DNA of 64,000 nucleotides from Fusibacter ferrireducens. GTDB lineage: Bacteria; Bacillota; Clostridia; Peptostreptococcales; Acidaminobacteraceae. Shown in pieces: positions 42,309 through 50,782 of this stretch. The stretch spans positions 62,001 to 126,000 of the forward strand of contig NZ_JADKNH010000014.1 of NCBI RefSeq assembly GCF_015352425.1. Reading direction: 5' to 3'. A program made the translations under genes and the position numbers. The notes beneath the pieces are model-generated. The model saw only the letters and a list, made by a program, of their open reading frames with translations, had not been told where the DNA came from and did not search any database. Positions within the stretch are counted from its first letter, which is position 1. The number at the start of each line of letters is the position of its first letter.

Positions 42309-43571
42309 ATGAAAACAAAAGCGGTTAGAATGTATGGTCTTGATGATTTAAGACTTGAAACATTTGAATTACCTGAGATTAAAGCAGATGAGATTTTAGT
42401 TAAAGTGATTTCAGACAGTGTCTGTATGTCCACTTATAAAGCGGTTAAACAAGGCAAAAATCATAAAAGAGTGCCTCAAAATGTAGATGAACATCCGATT
42501 ATCGTAGGTCATGAAATGGCGGGTATTATAGAAAAAGTGGGCAAGCAATATGAGGGACAGTTTAGGAAAGGACAAAAATTTTCACTCCAACCTGCACTGA
42601 ATTACAAGGGCAGTCCTTATTCGCCGGGTTATTCATATGAATATTTTGGAGGCAATGCCACCTATAACATCATCCCACCTGAAGTTATGGAGCTCGGATG
42701 TCTATTGGTATATGAAGGAGATGGTTTTTTTAATGCTTCTCTTGGTGAACCCATGTCCTGTATCATCGGTGGGTTTCATGCGAGTTATCATACTGTTCCA
42801 AACACATATCAACATATTATGGGGACTAGACCAGATGGCAATTTGATTGTACTTGGTGGTGCAGGCCCCATGGGCCTTGGTGCTGTTGAATACGCACTTG
42901 CCATTGATGAGAAGCCTTCCAAAATTGTGGTAACAGATATCAGTCAGGATCGATTAGATCGTGCGGCAAAATGGGTCTCTCCTGAAAGCGCAAAAGCAAA
43001 AGGTGTAGAGTTACTTTATGTCAACACGGGGAAAATGGCTGATCCCATTTCAGATTTGATGACACTTACAGATGGGCATGGCTATGATGATGTCTTCGTC
43101 TATGCGCCAATTGTGCCACTCGTTGAACAAGGGGATAAATTACTTGCGCATGATGGCTGCATGAACTTCTTTGCAGGGCCAACGGATAAGACTTTTACAG
43201 CACCGATTAATCTGTATAATGTTCACTATAGCAACACGCACATTATGGGTTCCACCGGCGGAAATACCAATGATTTGATTGAAGCGCTGGACTTGTCGGC
43301 AAGAGGACTCATCAATCCATCCGTGATGTTGACACATATTGGTGGGATGGATGCCACAATAGATGCAATTATGAATTTGCCGAATATACCTGGCGGTAAA
43401 AAGTTGATTTACAATCACATTGATCTCCCGCTAACTGCAATTGAAGACTTTGAAGCTCTAGGCGTAGAGAATCCATTATTTAAAACGTTACATGAGCTCG
43501 TTGAAAAAAATAATGGCCTTTGGAATGCCGAAGCTGAACACTATTTGTTGACGTATTTTAATGTACTCTAA
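42309..43571 (+). CDS. Zinc-type alcohol dehydrogenase, L-sorbose-1-phosphate reductase-like
   Basis: A 420-residue medium-chain dehydrogenase. Catalytic zinc ligands are suggested by SDSVCMSTYK and VGHEMAG, and the nucleotide site by VLGGAGPMGLGAVEYA. Its length and features such as YEYFGGNATYNIIPPE and HIMGSTGGNT match SorE, which interconverts L-sorbose-1-P and D-glucitol-6-P. In this locus it replaces mtlD. Acting on mannitol-1-P next to the phosphate, it would give fructose-1-P, the substrate of FruK. That specificity is inference. AAGGAG lies before the ATG. Confidence 0.8.
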   Translation: MKTKAVRMYGLDDLRLETFELPEIKADEILVKVISDSVCMSTYKAVKQGKNHKRVPQNVDEHPIIVGHEMAGIIEKVGKQYEGQFRKGQKFSLQPALNYKGSPYSPGYSYEYFGGNATYNIIPPEVMELGCLLVYEGDGFFNASLGEPMSCIIGGFHASYHTVPNTYQHIMGTRPDGNLIVLGGAGPMGLGAVEYALAIDEKPSKIVVTDISQDRLDRAAKWVSPESAKAKGVELLYVNTGKMADPISDLMTLTDGHGYDDVFVYAPIVPLVEQGDKLLAHDGCMNFFAGPTDKTFTAPINLYNVHYSNTHIMGSTGGNTNDLIEALDLSARGLINPSVMLTHIGGMDATIDAIMNLPNIPGGKKLIYNHIDLPLTAIEDFEALGVENPLFKTLHELVEKNNGLWNAEAEHYLLTYFNVL

Positions 43572-43621
43572 TGGGGGCGGATTTTAAGCCTATAGCATGT
43601 TAGAAAAAGTGAGGAAAAGAG

Positions 43622-43885
43622 ATGAAAAATCATGAATTTACATTGCAAAACGAGCATGGATTACACGCAAGGCCAGCAGGATTGTTCGTTCAGGTCTGCA
43701 ATAAATATCAAAGTGCGGTAAATCTTTATAAAGCAGATCAAAAATACAATGGTAAGAGCATGTTGGGCATCCTTAAAATGGCCGCATCGAAAGGCGATGT
43801 CATCAGAGTTGAAGTGGATGGTGTGGATGAAAGCGAAGCGATCGATGAGATTAAGAGCTTGATTCGGGGCAATTTTGGAGAATAG
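43622..43885 (+). CDS. ptsH: Phosphocarrier protein HPr
   Basis: 87 residues with the phospho-His in GLHARPAG (His15) and the regulatory site GKSMLGIL (Ser46), so it can be phosphorylated by EI and by HPr kinase. AGTGAGGA precedes the ATG, 50 bases after the dehydrogenase gene. EI (ptsI) is not nearby, so this HPr is probably a locus-specific or relocated copy. Confidence 0.93.
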   Translation: MKNHEFTLQNEHGLHARPAGLFVQVCNKYQSAVNLYKADQKYNGKSMLGILKMAASKGDVIRVEVDGVDESEAIDEIKSLIRGNFGE

Positions 43886-44048
43886 ATGAAGGCTTAAAAT
43901 AATCTAAAGGGTATGAGTGCGTCTACTTGAAAGTAGATGGACTCTTTTCTTTTTAAATGGACAATGATAAGATGAATAGGAAGTCGTTTGAAGATGAAGT
44001 CATCAATCAGGTGTTATTATCAATTACAAAAGAAAGCAGGTTGCTATT

Positions 44049-44816
44049 ATGGATTTAAAAAATTTAAATGATAAAAAAAAGATTCAAAATTCGACAACAG
44101 AAGTTTTGGTGAACCATACTTCTATACGCAAGTTCAATCGAGTAGAAATATCGGATGAAGCCGTTAATACCATTGTTGAATCGGCTAAACGCGGGGCGAC
44201 AGCAGGCAATATGATGCTCTATAGCATCGTCAAAATCAGATCTAAAGAGACGTTAAAGTCACTTGCGACGAGTTGTGATGATCAACCCTTTATTGGAGAT
44301 GCTTCGTTGGCGCTTTTATTCGTACTCGATCATCATAAATGGCAGAAGTACTTTGAAATCAGTGGATTGCCAGAGCGTATAGAGGATTTTTCTGGTCCTT
44401 CTGTGAGCGATTTTGTTTTGGCAATGCAGGATGCAACCATTGCTGCACAAAATGCAGTTATAGCTGCAGAGAGTATGGGCATAGGCACTTGTTATATCGG
44501 TGATATCATGGAGCACTATGAAGCACATAAAGCGCTTTTTAATTTGCCGGAATACACCATGCCAGCCATTTTAGTGGTCTTTGGACATTATGACCACAAG
44601 CCTGTACTCAGGCCAAGATTTGAGAATGAATTTACAGTATTTGAAGAATCCTACCCAGATATTGACGAGGTTTTTATTCAGAAAATGTTTAAGGCAAAAG
44701 AGGAAAGTACAGAAGATTTTGCCTATAAATTTTATATGAGGAAGAAAGATGCGGCGTTTTTTAAAGAAATGAATCGATCAATTCATAAATATCTGGCAGA
44801 ATGGGAAGGCAAATAA
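44049..44816 (+). CDS. Nitroreductase-family flavoprotein
   Basis: A 255-residue FMN-dependent NAD(P)H oxidoreductase. Seen: HTSIRKFNRVEISDEAVNTI, KRGATAGNMMLYSI, DATIAAQNAVIAAESMGIGT and CYIGDIMEH, all standard for the NfsA/FRP branch. AAGCAGGTTG is a weak ribosome site before the ATG. Substrate unknown; quinones, nitro compounds or a flavin-dependent thiol system are possible. Confidence 0.85.
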   Translation: MDLKNLNDKKKIQNSTTEVLVNHTSIRKFNRVEISDEAVNTIVESAKRGATAGNMMLYSIVKIRSKETLKSLATSCDDQPFIGDASLALLFVLDHHKWQKYFEISGLPERIEDFSGPSVSDFVLAMQDATIAAQNAVIAAESMGIGTCYIGDIMEHYEAHKALFNLPEYTMPAILVVFGHYDHKPVLRPRFENEFTVFEESYPDIDEVFIQKMFKAKEESTEDFAYKFYMRKKDAAFFKEMNRSIHKYLAEWEGK

Positions 44817-44911
44817 AAAAAGGACTATGAGATCACAGGCAGTGATAGCCTCAATAATCCACGGGTCCTGATTTTATCAATCCATTTATGAAATTCGCTT
44901 ATGAGAACGCC

Positions 44912-45148
44912 TTAATTTTTAAAAAAGGGCCTCAAAGTTTCATACAGTGCCGTTTCAAATGGAGATGAGGTTTCTTTGGTCTGGGCGTATGTAAAAAACC
45001 ATTCTGCCAAGTAAATAAAAGCCATTTCATTCCCAGATTGAGCACTGTCAAATAATTTGCCAAGTTCATTGTTGGTCAATTTAAATGATTTTGTAGTATG
45101 AGTACATTGAAGAATTTCGATTACTTTTTCACAATTTTCTTGATTCAT
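44912..45148 (-). CDS. 78-residue hypothetical protein
   Basis: A small acidic-to-neutral helical protein (KVIEILQCTHTTKSFKLTNN, AEWFFTYAQTKE). AAAGGAGG is well placed before the ATG at 45148, which supports a real gene. No family recognised. It is divergent from citG and convergent with the nitroreductase gene. Confidence 0.65.
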   Translation of the reverse strand: MNQENCEKVIEILQCTHTTKSFKLTNNELGKLFDSAQSGNEMAFIYLAEWFFTYAQTKETSSPFETALYETLRPFFKN

Positions 45149-45374
45149 GTTTTCCTCCTTTAATATCGTTTGGCAGTTTGGCGATCATAACATAATTGTT
45201 TTAGACCCATAACTTTGCGTCACTGACTTTCATCAGTTTTGCCTTTATCACTCTACATTAAAGAGTAACCAATATATATGATAGCTGAAATTTGAAATGA
45301 ATACAAGTAAAAGACTGGTAAAAAAGGTATAATAGACGTACTAATTTTATCTAAAACTAAAAATAGGAGAATGT

Positions 45375-46292
45375 ATGCACAAAACCCACGACAATATACC
45401 TATAATAATATCTGAACTCGCTGTTAAAGCATTGCTATACGAAGTATCTGCGACGCCCAAACCAGGGTTGGTAGACCGTGCCAATAACGGGGCTCATCGT
45501 GACATGGATTTTTATACTTTTATAGATAGCAGTGTTGGTTTAGGCCAATACTTTTCAGAGATTGTTCATCTCATTTTGGACAAATATGAAGACCGATCTG
45601 ATCCTGAAATCTATTTGGCTCCAAATGCCTTTTTTAGCGATTTACAGGCGCTTGGCATTGAGGCAGAGCGTAAAATGTTTAAAGTAACAAATCATGTGAA
45701 CACGCATAAAGGCGCTATTTATGCGCTTGGACTGATTACTTGTGCTGTAAGCGAATGGCTTTGTATCCATAAGGAAAGGCCTCAAAGCCCTGATATTTTC
45801 ATAAAAGAAATCACAGACAGAGTGGGCGTTTACATCCAACCTGTTTTGACAGAGCAATTCTCTAAGGTCAAAGAGGCTCACACCTACGGAGAAGCTCAAT
45901 ATCGCACATTGGGATTGACTGGTGCCAGAGGTGAAGCGGCATCGGGCTATATGAATGCGCGAAAGTGGGGATTGCCTGTGATAGAAGAGGCCTTAAATAA
46001 GGGCGTGTCACTAAACGATGCCTTGATTCAAGCTTTGCTGGTACTCATGTGTCATTTGGAGGATTCCAATGTGATTGGAAGGCATGACTATAAGACTCTT
46101 GAGCTCAGTCAGGCAAAAGCGAAAAGCGTTATAGACGCAGGTGGCGTCTACACGGCATCGGGACGGCATGCAATCCAACAGTATGATTTATGGTGTATAG
46201 AAAATTATATTAGTCATGGAGGCTGTGCGGATTTATTAGCAGTTTCACTCTATTTAAAACTGCTCTCTGACAAATTTTATGATAAAAATTAA
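45375..46292 (+). CDS. citG: Triphosphoribosyl-dephospho-CoA synthase
   Basis: CitG makes the precursor of the citrate lyase prosthetic group from ATP and dephospho-CoA. The 305-residue chain has the family marks EVSATPKPGLVDRANNGAH, NTHKGAIYALGLI, TGARGEAASGY and HLEDSNVIGRHD. AATAGGAGA precedes the ATG; TATAAT at 45328-45333 has no good -35. The gene stands ahead of citC with a 250-base regulatory gap. Confidence 0.92.
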   Translation: MHKTHDNIPIIISELAVKALLYEVSATPKPGLVDRANNGAHRDMDFYTFIDSSVGLGQYFSEIVHLILDKYEDRSDPEIYLAPNAFFSDLQALGIEAERKMFKVTNHVNTHKGAIYALGLITCAVSEWLCIHKERPQSPDIFIKEITDRVGVYIQPVLTEQFSKVKEAHTYGEAQYRTLGLTGARGEAASGYMNARKWGLPVIEEALNKGVSLNDALIQALLVLMCHLEDSNVIGRHDYKTLELSQAKAKSVIDAGGVYTASGRHAIQQYDLWCIENYISHGGCADLLAVSLYLKLLSDKFYDKN

Positions 46293-46300
46293 AAAAAATA

Positions 46301-46329
46301 TTGCAATACGTTAAAGAATATTTTACAAT
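46301..46329 (+). promoter_or_regulatory. Promoter ahead of the citC operon
   Basis: TTGCAA (46301-46306), a 17-base spacer and TACAAT (46324-46329). It lies upstream of both the tiny ORF and the hairpin at 46443-46489, so transcripts from it must pass that hairpin to reach citC. Confidence 0.65.
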
Positions 46330-46343
46330 GTAAAGGAGTTCAG

Positions 46344-46415
46344 ATGAAAAATGATGCGGGGCAGACATTTTTCATGGGACGTTTTACGGTTATAATTTGT
46401 GTGACAAGTGAATAA
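46344..46415 (+). CDS. Possible 23-codon leader peptide before citC
   Basis: A tiny frame beginning MKNDAGQTFFMG and ending VTSE, with AAAGGAG 5-6 bases before the ATG. It ends 28 bases before the terminator stem. The predicted start of transcription falls close to its ribosome site, which is a point against. It could be a leader peptide in an attenuation device, or chance. Confidence 0.3.
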   Translation: MKNDAGQTFFMGRFTVIICVTSE

Positions 46416-46442
46416 TACGGACAATGATTAGTTTAAACTATG

Positions 46443-46489
46443 AAGGTCAGTATGTAAAATCAAAAGATTTTATATACTGACCTTTTTTT
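46443..46489 (+). terminator. Terminator/attenuator between citG and citC
   Basis: AAGGTCAGTAT pairs with ATACTGACCTT, with an inner AAAATC/GATTTT stem, followed by TTTTTTT. It may end citG and also attenuate the downstream operon, since a promoter lies upstream and only ~55 bases remain before citC. Confidence 0.85.
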
Positions 46490-46544
46490 GTCTTCAAATT
46501 GTTTTGTTTTCAAAACGAAGCATTATCTTTAAAGAGAGGCCGTT

Positions 46545-47585
46545 ATGATCGAAAAAACATTCACTAAAGAAATGGGTCCTGAGGATTTTCACTGGCAGGA
46601 CATTTTAAATCTAATTGAAATGAATGATATTAAACTTGATCCCAATGTGGAACATACCTTTGGCATTTTCAAGGAGGATAAATTGCTTGGAACCGCTTCA
46701 ACACTAAGCAATACGATTCGGAGCATTGCCATAAATTCACAGGAAAAGGGGAGTAATATCCTAGGGGAATTGATCCATGAGGTCATGCAATTTCTATATG
46801 ATGAGGGTTACAGTAACATCTTTATCTATACGAAATGTGAAAGTGCAAAGTCATTTGAACATATAGGCTTTTACGAAATTGAAAGAGTCGAGTCCAAAGT
46901 CGTCTTATTGGAACGCAAACCACATGGCATCAAGAATTTTGCTTGCTATTTAAAGTCCTTTAAAACCACACATGATCATGTTGGCGCCATTGTGATGAAT
47001 GGCAATCCATTTACATTGGGCCATCAGTATCTTGTTGAATACGCAGCTTCAAATTGTGATTTTTTATATATATTTGTTGTGGATTCCACGCATACATCGT
47101 TCCCAAGTGATGATCGTTATAAATTGATTTTGTCAGGCACATCACACCTTGACAACGTCTACGTGATTAAGGGCAGTGATTATATTATTTCAGATGCGAC
47201 GTTCCCAACTTACTTTCTGAAAAGACCTGAGGAAGGCACTCAGATTCAAACGGAACTCGATTTAAAAATCTTTGGACACTATTTTGCAGAGTCACTAAAT
47301 ATAACGAAGCGTTTTGTGGGTACCGAGCCTTATTGTGGAACGACTTCACTTTATAACGAACAGATGAAGCGCATCTTGCCTCATTACGGCGTTGAAATCG
47401 TAGAAATTCCAAGAAAAGTATTTGGAACAGATGCCATCAGTGCTTCAAGAGTACGTGTGTTGCTGGCAAAGGGCAATATGAAAGACGTAAAAAAATTGGT
47501 GCCCGAGAGCACCTATCAATATTTTAAAACAGTACAAGGCAAGCAAGTCATTGAAAAATTAAAAGATTCAACATCAAGACACTAG
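46545..47585 (+). CDS. citC: [Citrate (pro-3S)-lyase] ligase
   Basis: CitC acetylates the thiol of the citrate lyase prosthetic group with acetate and ATP, switching the enzyme on. The 346-residue chain has an N-terminal GNAT-like region and a nucleotidyl-transferase-like core with GAIVMNGNPFTLGHQYLVE, then GTDAISASRVR. AAGAGAGG lies before the ATG. It begins the citCDEFX run. Confidence 0.93.
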   Translation: MIEKTFTKEMGPEDFHWQDILNLIEMNDIKLDPNVEHTFGIFKEDKLLGTASTLSNTIRSIAINSQEKGSNILGELIHEVMQFLYDEGYSNIFIYTKCESAKSFEHIGFYEIERVESKVVLLERKPHGIKNFACYLKSFKTTHDHVGAIVMNGNPFTLGHQYLVEYAASNCDFLYIFVVDSTHTSFPSDDRYKLILSGTSHLDNVYVIKGSDYIISDATFPTYFLKRPEEGTQIQTELDLKIFGHYFAESLNITKRFVGTEPYCGTTSLYNEQMKRILPHYGVEIVEIPRKVFGTDAISASRVRVLLAKGNMKDVKKLVPESTYQYFKTVQGKQVIEKLKDSTSRH

Positions 47586-47594
47586 GAGGTCAAA

Positions 47595-47903
47595 ATGAAA
47601 TTGAAAAAAGAAGCCTCTGCAGGTACGATGGATTCCTGCGACATCAACATTAGGCTTGAGAACAATCCACTGGGCACGACAAATGAGATACATTTAAAAA
47701 GTATTGTGGAAAAGCAATATGGCGATCACATTAGAAATTTAATTTCACAGGTGATTGACAAATACGGACTAGAAAGTGTTGTTGTCAATGCAGTTGACAG
47801 AGGCGCACTGGATTGCACAATAAAAGCACGTGTTGAAAGCGCAATTCAAAGAGGACTTGATCAGGCGCATACTTTAGAATGGAGTGTGGTGCATCATGAG
47901 TAG
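47595..47903 (+). CDS. citD: Citrate lyase gamma chain (acyl carrier protein)
   Basis: 102 residues carrying the phosphoribosyl-dephospho-CoA arm. The attachment Ser is Ser14 in ASAGTMDSCD. Further on are IRNLISQVIDKYGLESV and DRGALDCTIKARVE. It follows citC by 9 bases with AGGAGG upstream. Its end overlaps citE. Confidence 0.93.
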   Translation: MKLKKEASAGTMDSCDINIRLENNPLGTTNEIHLKSIVEKQYGDHIRNLISQVIDKYGLESVVVNAVDRGALDCTIKARVESAIQRGLDQAHTLEWSVVHHE

Positions 47904-48765
47904 GCTGAGAAGGACAATGCTTTATGTACCAGGGAGTAATCCTGGAATGCTTGCAGATGCAGTTATATATGGTGCAGATTCTATTATGTTTGACTTAGAA
48001 GATGCCATTTCACTGAGAGAAAAAGACAGTGCAAGATTGCTTGTCTACAGAGCATTGCAAACGGTAGATTTTGGATCAACAGAGCTCGTCTGTCGAATTA
48101 ATGGATTGGATACGCCATTCGGTGAAAAAGATATTGAAGCAGTTGTAGCAGGTGGTATACATGTGGTACGCTTACCCAAAACTGAAACTGCAGAGGATAT
48201 TCAACAGGTGGAAGCGCTGATTGAAAAGGCAGAGGTTAAATACGGCAGAGAAGTTGGCAGTATCAAGATGATGGCTGCTATAGAGAGTGCACTAGGCATT
48301 ATGAATGCCTATGAAATTGCACATGCTTCACAAAGACTCATCGGCATCGCACTTGGTGCTGAGGATTATGTAACCAATCTGAAGACGAAGAGATCTCCAG
48401 GTGGCATTGAGCTGTTATATGCGAGATCGCAACTCTTAAATGCGGCGAGGTCAGCAGGCATTGCAGCACTGGATACCGTATACTCTGATATTGACAATAT
48501 GACAGGGTTTGCAGAGGAAGTGGAGCTCATTAAGCAGCTCGGTTTTGACGGAAAATCCGTCATCAATCCAAGACAGATTCCAGTAGTACATCAACTGTTT
48601 AAACCTACAGATAAAGAAATCGCACATGCAAAAGATGTGGTTAAAGCAATAGAAGAGGCAGAAGCTAAAGGTCTAGGTGTTATTTCACTTAGAGGCAAGA
48701 TGATTGATAAACCAATTGTTGAAAGAGCTTTGAGAATTTTAGATCTTTCAGAAGCAAGCGAGTAG
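47896..48765 (+). CDS. citE: Citrate lyase beta chain (citryl-ACP lyase)
   Basis: Cleaves citryl-ACP to acetyl-ACP and oxaloacetate. About 289 residues: RRTMLYVPGSNPGMLADA, MFDLEDAISLREKD, a Mg-binding MAAIESALGIMNAYEIA and ALGAEDYVTNL. ATG 47896 overlaps citD by 8 bases; a start at 47884 would add four residues without a better ribosome site. Confidence 0.93.
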   Translation: MSRLRRTMLYVPGSNPGMLADAVIYGADSIMFDLEDAISLREKDSARLLVYRALQTVDFGSTELVCRINGLDTPFGEKDIEAVVAGGIHVVRLPKTETAEDIQQVEALIEKAEVKYGREVGSIKMMAAIESALGIMNAYEIAHASQRLIGIALGAEDYVTNLKTKRSPGGIELLYARSQLLNAARSAGIAALDTVYSDIDNMTGFAEEVELIKQLGFDGKSVINPRQIPVVHQLFKPTDKEIAHAKDVVKAIEEAEAKGLGVISLRGKMIDKPIVERALRILDLSEASE

Positions 48766-48775
48766 GAGACAGTAG

Positions 48776-50227
48776 GTGAATGAAATGAGAAAACACGGCA
48801 AACAAATTAAAATTTATGACAATAAATCCAAAATGGTACCTTCACTTGAAGAAGCCATCCGAAAATCAGGTTTAAAAAGTGGCATGACCATCTCTTTTCA
48901 CCATCACTTTAGAGAAGGTGATTATACAACCAATTTGGTGCTTAAACACATTGCGGCACTGGGGATTAGAGATTTAACCATTATTCCAAGTTCATTGAGT
49001 AAAGTTCATGAACCCCTGATTGAGCTCATAAAAGCAGGCGTTATTAAAGAAATTCATACCAGTGGCATGCGCGGTAAACTTGCAGAATTTATATCTGAAG
49101 GCCATATGGAAAAACCGATTATCATCAGAAGTCATGGTGGAAGAGCACGTGCTATTGAAGCTGGAGAAGTCAAAATAGATGTGGCATTTCTAGCAGTGCC
49201 TCGATGCGATGAAATGGGTAATGCCAGTGGCAATGGGGAGCACACCACTTGTGGTTCTCTTGGATATGCCATGGTGGATGCTGAGTACGCGGATACAGTA
49301 ATTCTCGTGACAGACGATCTTTGTGAATACCCAAATATGCCTGCAAGCATCAAACAGCAGCAAGTAGACTACATCGTAAAAATAGATGAGATCGGTGATC
49401 CTGAGGGCATTGCCTCAGGCGCAACACGGTACACTAAAAATCCTAAAGAACTTAAGATTGCAGAATACGCCTCTAGAGTGATTACGGCGTTGCCAGAATA
49501 TAAAGAAGGGTTTTCATTCCAAACAGGCTCTGGCGGAGCGTCACTTGCTGTAACGCGTTACCTGAGAGAAGCCATGATCAAAGATGGCATAAAAGCTGGC
49601 TTTGCACTTGGGGGGATTACTCAACCGATGGTTGATCTTTTAGAAGAGGGTTATGTTAAGCATTTGTTTGATGTGCAGAGTTTTGATCTAGTTGCAGCAG
49701 CTTCTATTGCAAAAAATGCGAATCATCATGAGATCAGTGCCTCAGAATACGCAAATCCATCGAATTTAGGATGCGTGGCATCGAAATTGGATTTCGTCAT
49801 ATTGAGTGCACTGGAAGTTGACAAGGCGTTTAACGTCAACGTTATGACGGGTTCAGATGGCGTCATTATGGGTGCTTCCGGGGGACATTGTGATACAGCT
49901 CAATCTGCTAAAAATACAATTATTGTGGCACCGCTTTACAGAGGACGACTTGCAACCGTAATAGAAAAAGTGACAACCATCATCACACCGGGTAACACGG
50001 TAGATGTGCTTGTAACTGAAAGAGGGATTGCCATCAATCCTCAAAGAACAGATCTCATTGAGCTCTTATCTAAAACAAATTTACCAATTGTTTCTATAGA
50101 GGCATTGGTTAAACAAGCAGAGCAGATCGTGGGCAAAGCGGCACCTATTTCCTTTGAGGAACAAGTTGTTGCTATTATTGAATACAGAGACGGCTCAGTA
50201 TTGGATCGCATTTACAAAAGAGGATAA
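48776..50227 (+). CDS. citF: Citrate lyase alpha chain (citrate:ACP transferase)
   Basis: Transfers citrate onto the acyl carrier arm, releasing acetate. The 483-residue chain contains SGLKSGMTISFHHHFREGDY, GMRGKLAEFISEGHM and ASGNGEHTTCGSLG. GTG 48776 has AGGAG 6 bases upstream; ATG 48785 is an alternative. The stop overlaps the citX start. Confidence 0.93.
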   Translation: MNEMRKHGKQIKIYDNKSKMVPSLEEAIRKSGLKSGMTISFHHHFREGDYTTNLVLKHIAALGIRDLTIIPSSLSKVHEPLIELIKAGVIKEIHTSGMRGKLAEFISEGHMEKPIIIRSHGGRARAIEAGEVKIDVAFLAVPRCDEMGNASGNGEHTTCGSLGYAMVDAEYADTVILVTDDLCEYPNMPASIKQQQVDYIVKIDEIGDPEGIASGATRYTKNPKELKIAEYASRVITALPEYKEGFSFQTGSGGASLAVTRYLREAMIKDGIKAGFALGGITQPMVDLLEEGYVKHLFDVQSFDLVAAASIAKNANHHEISASEYANPSNLGCVASKLDFVILSALEVDKAFNVNVMTGSDGVIMGASGGHCDTAQSAKNTIIVAPLYRGRLATVIEKVTTIITPGNTVDVLVTERGIAINPQRTDLIELLSKTNLPIVSIEALVKQAEQIVGKAAPISFEEQVVAIIEYRDGSVLDRIYKRG

Positions 50228-50742
50228 TGGTTATGAGACTTGAAACGCTCCTTGAATATAGAGAAATTAAGGCAGATTTTATACAAATGCTCGTGGCGCG
50301 TGATGAAAGAACCGTTTTAGTCATCAGAGCAAATATTCCAGGTCCTAATAAAAAGTCAGATTGGGCATTAAAGTTGCATGATGAAGCCGTCCGATGTGTA
50401 AAAACATCGTTGGAGAGTGAGGATATAAGTTATGAAGAAGTGACTTCTGACCTGAAAAAACGCGTTGATCCAGCAGAATATGTTGACATATTTTATGTAG
50501 CCTTAGAGGCTAAAGCAGTGAAAGCACTGTGTATTCAAATTGAGGAGCAACATTCAATTGGCAGAATCTTTGATTTAGACGTCTATAATGAGAAAGGACA
50601 GTCACTTACACGAGCACAGATGAATAAAGGTGTTCGCAAATGTTATCTCTGTGACCAGCCTGCGTATGAATGTGGTCGGGGCAGAGTACACACCTTATCC
50701 GAACTCGAATTATTTTTGATCTCAAAAGCCAATGCGCTTTAA
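50227..50742 (+). CDS. citX: Citrate lyase holo-ACP synthase
   Basis: Attaches the triphosphoribosyl-dephospho-CoA group made by CitG to CitD. 171 residues, with the expected GRIFDLDVYNEKGQSLTR motif and the C-terminal RKCYLCDQPAYECGRGRVH. It begins in the stop of citF (TAATG); the second Met, 6 bases on, is also possible. Confidence 0.9.
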   Translation: MVMRLETLLEYREIKADFIQMLVARDERTVLVIRANIPGPNKKSDWALKLHDEAVRCVKTSLESEDISYEEVTSDLKKRVDPAEYVDIFYVALEAKAVKALCIQIEEQHSIGRIFDLDVYNEKGQSLTRAQMNKGVRKCYLCDQPAYECGRGRVHTLSELELFLISKANAL

Positions 50743-50782
50743 GATATGATGTAATGAAATGAATTTACAGGAGGAGTTAAGA

